Assembly: GCA_029224465.1 (NCBI GenBank)
Contig: JAQXUQ010000021.1
Span: 1-64,000, forward strand
DNA from: Bacillota bacterium
GTDB lineage: Bacteria; Bacillota; Clostridia; Lachnospirales; Lachnospiraceae
Direction of reading: 5' to 3'
Length of the DNA stretch: 64,000 nt
Below the pieces are notes generated by a model that worked only from the letters and a program-made list of their open reading frames with translations, was not told where the DNA came from and searched no databases. Position 1 is the first letter of the stretch, and each line of letters begins with the position of its first letter. The translations under genes and the position numbers were made by a program. Shown piece after piece: positions 60,555-64,000 of this stretch.

Positions 60555-63500
60555 ATGGCAAGAAAGTATTTAACCATGGATGGTAACGAAGCTGCCGCTC
60601 ATGCGGCGTACGCTTATACCGAAGTTGCTACCATCTACCCGATCACGCCTTCATCAGTTATGCCTGAGCATGTTGATGAGTGGGCTACTGCCGGACGTAA
60701 GAACATTTTCGGTGATGTTGTACACGTAACCGAGATGCAGTCTGAGGCCGGTGCTGCGGGTGCCACACACGGCTCGATCGTTGCCGGTGCCATGACATCC
60801 ACCTTCACAGCTTCTCAGGGACTTCTTCTGATGATCCCGAACATCTACAAGATCGCAGGTGAAGGCCTTCCGGCAGTATTCAACGTATCTGCCCGCTGCG
60901 TAGCTACACACGCTCTGAACATCTTCGGCGATCACTCCGACGTTTATGCATGCCGTCAGACCGGTGCCGCAATGCTCTGCTCCGGCTCTGTTCAGGAAGT
61001 TATGGATCTGACACCCGTTGCTTACTGCGCTGCAGTAGACGGAAAGCTTCCTTTCATTAACTTCTTCGACGGTTTCCGCACATCTCACGAAATTCAGAAG
61101 ATTCAGGTATGGGATTATGAAGATCTCAAGGATCTCATTGACCTCAAGAAGGTTCAGGAGTTCCGTGACAACGCTCTGAATTCCAACCATCCCCGTCAGA
61201 TGGGTTCCGCTCAGAACCCGGATATCTTCTTCACAACACGTGAAGCCTGCAACAAGTACTATGACGCGATGCCCGCCATTGTCGAGAAGTACATGCAGAA
61301 GGTCAACGAGAAGATCGGTACAAACTACAGCCTGTTCAACTACTACGGCGCCGCGGATGCAGAACAGATCATCATCGCGATGGGCTCTGTAAACCAGACC
61401 ATCGAAGAGACCGTAGACTACCTGAATGCTGCAGGACGCAAGGTCGGTGTCGTTGAAGTTCACCTGTACAGACCTTTCAGCGCGGAAGCTCTGATTAACG
61501 CAATTCCGGATACTGTTAAGAAGATCTCCGTTCTTGACAGAACAAAGGAGCCCGGCTCCATCGGCGAGCCTCTGTTCCTTGATGTTGTTGCAGCTCTCAA
61601 GGATTCCAAGTTCAAGGATGTCGAAGTCTTCGGCGGCCGTTACGGTCTTGGTTCCAAGGACACAACACCTGCACAGATCATCGCGGTTTATGACAACACC
61701 GAAAAGAAGAGATTCACGATCGGCATCACCGATGATGTAACAAATCTTTCCCTTCCTACCGGCAAGGAAGTTGTTACAACTCCGGAAGGAACTGTATGCT
61801 GCAAGTTCTGGGGCCTTGGCGCTGACGGTACTGTAGGCGCGAACAAGAACTCCATCAAGATCATCGGCGACAATACGGATATGTACGCACAGGCATACTT
61901 CGATTATGACTCCAAGAAGTCCGGCGGCGTAACAATGTCCCACCTTCGTTTCGGTAAGAAGCCGATTAAGTCCACCTACCTGATTCACCAGGCGAACTTC
62001 GTTGCATGCCACAAGAAGGAATACATCCGCATGTTCAACATGGTTCAGGAACTGGTTGATGGCGGCAGCTTCCTGCTGAACTGCAACTGGTCCGATGAAG
62101 ATCTTGAGAAGGAACTTCCCGGCCAGGTTAAGAAGTTCATCTATGATCACAAGATCAACCTGTATACGATCGACGGCGTAAAGCTTGGTATCGAGACAGG
62201 CATGGGACCGACAAGAATCAACACCATTCTGCAGTCCGCATTCTTCAGCATCACAAAGATCATTCCTGAAGATCAGGCGATCCAGCTGATGAAGGACGCA
62301 GCTCAGAAGACATACGGCCGCAAGGGTCAGGATGTCGTTGAGAAGAACTGGAAGGCTATCGATGCCGGCGCCAAGAACTGGCACAAGGTAGAAGTTCCCG
62401 CTTCCTGGGCTAACGGCGTTGATGAAGGTCTTGAATTCCATAAGGTTACAACAGACCGCAAGGATGCCGAGGACTTCGTTAACAACATCCAGATCGCTGT
62501 TTCTTCTCAGGAAGGCAACAGCCTGAAGGTTTCCGATGTTCTTCCTTATGCTGACGGCTCCACACCGTCCGGCACATCCGCGTTCGAGAAGCGCGGTATC
62601 GCGGTTAACGTACCGGTTTGGGATGCTTCCACATGTATCGAGTGTACGTTCTGCTCTTATGTATGCCCGCACGCTGCAATCCGTCCGGTTGCCATGACTG
62701 AGGAAGAGGCAGCAAAGCTTCCTGAAGGAACCCTTACAAAGGATCTGACAGGTATGCCCGGTTATAAGTTCGCCATCGTTGTATCCACGCTCGACTGCAC
62801 AGGCTGCGGTTCCTGCGCGAATGTATGCCCCGGCAACGTAAAGAATGCTACTCTGACATTGACTCTCAAGGAAGATGCAGAGAAGCTTCCGAACCAGCAG
62901 GCTGCATTTAACTATGCTGTCAAGCTTCCTGTAAAGGACGAGGTTGTCGAGCACTTCAAGCCTACAACGGTTAAGGGCTCTCAGTTCAAGCAGCCTCTGC
63001 TTGAGTTCTCCGGCGCATGCGCAGGCTGCGGCGAGACACCTTATATCAAGCTGATTACACAGCTGTTCGGCGATCACATGATGGTCGGCAACGCGACAGG
63101 CTGCTCCTCCATCTGGGGCAACTCTTCACCTTCTACTCCTTACACGGTAAACGCGGAAGGTCACGGCCCGGCATGGTCCAACTCCCTGTTCGAGGATGCT
63201 GCTGAATTCGGCTTTGGTATGTTCCTTGCGAACGACGCAATCCGTGCACAGCTCAAGGAGAAGGTAACTGCCTGGAACGGCGAGGGTGCTCAGGAATGGC
63301 TTGATACATTCGCAAACGGCAACGCAAACCAGGCTGCTACAAAGAAGCTGATCGCAGGCCTTGAAGCTGATGGTTCTGATGCCGCAAAGGATATCCTCGC
63401 TGAGAAGGACTTCCTCAACAAGAAGTCTCAGTGGATCTTCGGTGGTGATGGCTGGGCATTCGATATCGGCTACGGCGGCGTTGACCACGTACTTGCTTCC

Positions 63501-64000
63501 GGCAAAGATGTCAACATCTTTGTTGTAAACACCGAGGTTTATTCCAATACCGGCGGACAGTCCTCCAAGGCTACTCCTGAAGGCGCAGTTGCTCAGTTCG
63601 CTGCAGCCGGCAAGGAAACCGTTCAGAAGGATCTTGCCGCAATGGCAATGTCCTACGGCTATGTATATGTAGCTCAGATCTCCATGGGTGCTGACTACAA
63701 TCAGGCGATCAAGGCTATCTCCGAAGCAGAAGCTTATCCGGGACCGTCCATCGTTATCGGATATGCACCTTGCATCAACCAGGGTATCAAGAAGGGCATG
63801 AACAAGGCGATGACCGAAGAGAAGCTCGCAGTCGAGACAGGATACTACAACCTGTTCAGATTCAATCCTGCAGGCGGCAGCAAGAAGTTCACTCTGGACT
63901 CCAAGCCGGCTACAAAGGAATACAGCGAGTTCCTTGGCGGAGAAGTTCGTTACGCTTCCCTGAAGGCAAAGAATCCCGAGAGAGCTGCAAGACTCTTCGC
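60555..64000 (+). CDS. nifJ: Pyruvate:ferredoxin (flavodoxin) oxidoreductase, 5' part
   Basis: Oxidises pyruvate to acetyl-CoA and CO2 and reduces ferredoxin, the central energy step of many anaerobes. The frame starts at an ATG after GGAGGACAAACTACT and stays open to the window end (about 1148 codons; the family usually has about 1170-1200), so only the C-terminus is missing. It begins with the EVATIYPITPSSVMPEHVDEW pyrimidine-binding domain. Two 4Fe-4S motifs follow (CTFCSYVCPH near 62645 and CTGCGSCANVCPG near 62795), then a third-cluster region (CAGCGETPY near 63018), GNATGCSSIWGN and the thiamine diphosphate site GDGWAFDIGYGG near 63442. Codon use is strongly biased, as expected for a very highly expressed gene. 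Confidence 0.97.
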   Translation, partial: MARKYLTMDGNEAAAHAAYAYTEVATIYPITPSSVMPEHVDEWATAGRKNIFGDVVHVTEMQSEAGAAGATHGSIVAGAMTSTFTASQGLLLMIPNIYKIAGEGLPAVFNVSARCVATHALNIFGDHSDVYACRQTGAAMLCSGSVQEVMDLTPVAYCAAVDGKLPFINFFDGFRTSHEIQKIQVWDYEDLKDLIDLKKVQEFRDNALNSNHPRQMGSAQNPDIFFTTREACNKYYDAMPAIVEKYMQKVNEKIGTNYSLFNYYGAADAEQIIIAMGSVNQTIEETVDYLNAAGRKVGVVEVHLYRPFSAEALINAIPDTVKKISVLDRTKEPGSIGEPLFLDVVAALKDSKFKDVEVFGGRYGLGSKDTTPAQIIAVYDNTEKKRFTIGITDDVTNLSLPTGKEVVTTPEGTVCCKFWGLGADGTVGANKNSIKIIGDNTDMYAQAYFDYDSKKSGGVTMSHLRFGKKPIKSTYLIHQANFVACHKKEYIRMFNMVQELVDGGSFLLNCNWSDEDLEKELPGQVKKFIYDHKINLYTIDGVKLGIETGMGPTRINTILQSAFFSITKIIPEDQAIQLMKDAAQKTYGRKGQDVVEKNWKAIDAGAKNWHKVEVPASWANGVDEGLEFHKVTTDRKDAEDFVNNIQIAVSSQEGNSLKVSDVLPYADGSTPSGTSAFEKRGIAVNVPVWDASTCIECTFCSYVCPHAAIRPVAMTEEEAAKLPEGTLTKDLTGMPGYKFAIVVSTLDCTGCGSCANVCPGNVKNATLTLTLKEDAEKLPNQQAAFNYAVKLPVKDEVVEHFKPTTVKGSQFKQPLLEFSGACAGCGETPYIKLITQLFGDHMMVGNATGCSSIWGNSSPSTPYTVNAEGHGPAWSNSLFEDAAEFGFGMFLANDAIRAQLKEKVTAWNGEGAQEWLDTFANGNANQAATKKLIAGLEADGSDAAKDILAEKDFLNKKSQWIFGGDGWAFDIGYGGVDHVLASGKDVNIFVVNTEVYSNTGGQSSKATPEGAVAQFAAAGKETVQKDLAAMAMSYGYVYVAQISMGADYNQAIKAISEAEAYPGPSIVIGYAPCINQGIKKGMNKAMTEEKLAVETGYYNLFRFNPAGGSKKFTLDSKPATKEYSEFLGGEVRYASLKAKNPERAARLF

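Noticed and set aside
60654-63077. 807-codon open frame antisense to nifJ
   Set aside because: It is a shadow: the strong codon bias of the highly expressed nifJ removes stops from the opposite strand. The translated product has no family motifs and no ribosome site.

Overview
This 64 kb window is chromosomal DNA of a low-redundancy, fairly GC-rich (mid-50s %, by eye) member of the Bacillota, most likely class Clostridia and probably Lachnospiraceae-like. The pointers are: a GlgC/GlgD glycogen pair, SpoVG and MecA, a class 1B PyrD/PyrK dihydroorotate dehydrogenase, a DnaD plus DnaI/DnaC-like helicase-loader pair, a long pyruvate:ferredoxin oxidoreductase (anaerobe), an F-type ATP synthase with a sodium-type c subunit, and good AGGAGG-type ribosome binding sites. 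It reads as core genome. I see no tRNA, rRNA, CRISPR, phage or insertion sequence. The species call is inference.

Layout. 0.2-5.9 kb (minus): a secreted NlpC/P60 hydrolase followed by guaA, then asnS and a trigger-factor-like PPIase lipoprotein. 6.1-11.5 kb: a small membrane-anchored protein of unknown function (plus), plsC-pyrK-pyrD-ispE (minus) and a divergent pyrC (plus). 11.5-23.7 kb (minus): ileS, glgP, an aconitase-family hydratase, then a cell-wall block made of a membrane-embedded Mur-ligase homologue with a destroyed P-loop, ddl and murF. 23.8-30.1 kb: a DUF2142-type membrane protein, pncB (plus), and a Na/Pi cotransporter with a small coupled partner. 30.4-37.4 kb (minus): glgC-glgD-spoVG, and pth-mfd. 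37.6-42.3 kb (plus): murC, a five-member DnaA-box cluster, dnaD, a helicase loader and prs. 42.3-52.2 kb (minus): the complete ATP synthase operon, with two accessory genes in front and an anchored protein of unknown function behind. 52.4-58.6 kb (minus): a GH18 protein, tsaC, rpiB, upp, a dCMP deaminase and a SleB-domain hydrolase. This order (ywlC/rpiB/upp next to atp) recalls Bacillus subtilis. 58.6-59.5 kb is a large divergent gap. 59.5-64 kb (plus): mecA and the 5' 3.4 kb of nifJ, cut by the window end.

How the genes work together. Peptidoglycan precursor synthesis (murC, murF, ddl), wall remodelling (two hydrolases sharing a PcsB-like coiled coil, and a GH18 enzyme), pyrimidine and purine supply (pyrC, pyrD, pyrK, upp, guaA, prs, dCMP deaminase), glycogen storage and use (glgC, glgD, glgP), and energy metabolism (PFOR, probably Na+-coupled ATP synthase) dominate. 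The observations most worth following are the Mur-ligase pseudoenzyme fused to membrane helices, the DnaA-box cluster directly upstream of dnaD and the helicase loader, the two-carboxylate c-ring motif, the anchored protein with a degraded C39-like tail behind the ATP synthase, and a 90-bp element with perfect 15-bp inverted ends behind mfd. I found no complete new multi-gene system that I could defend.
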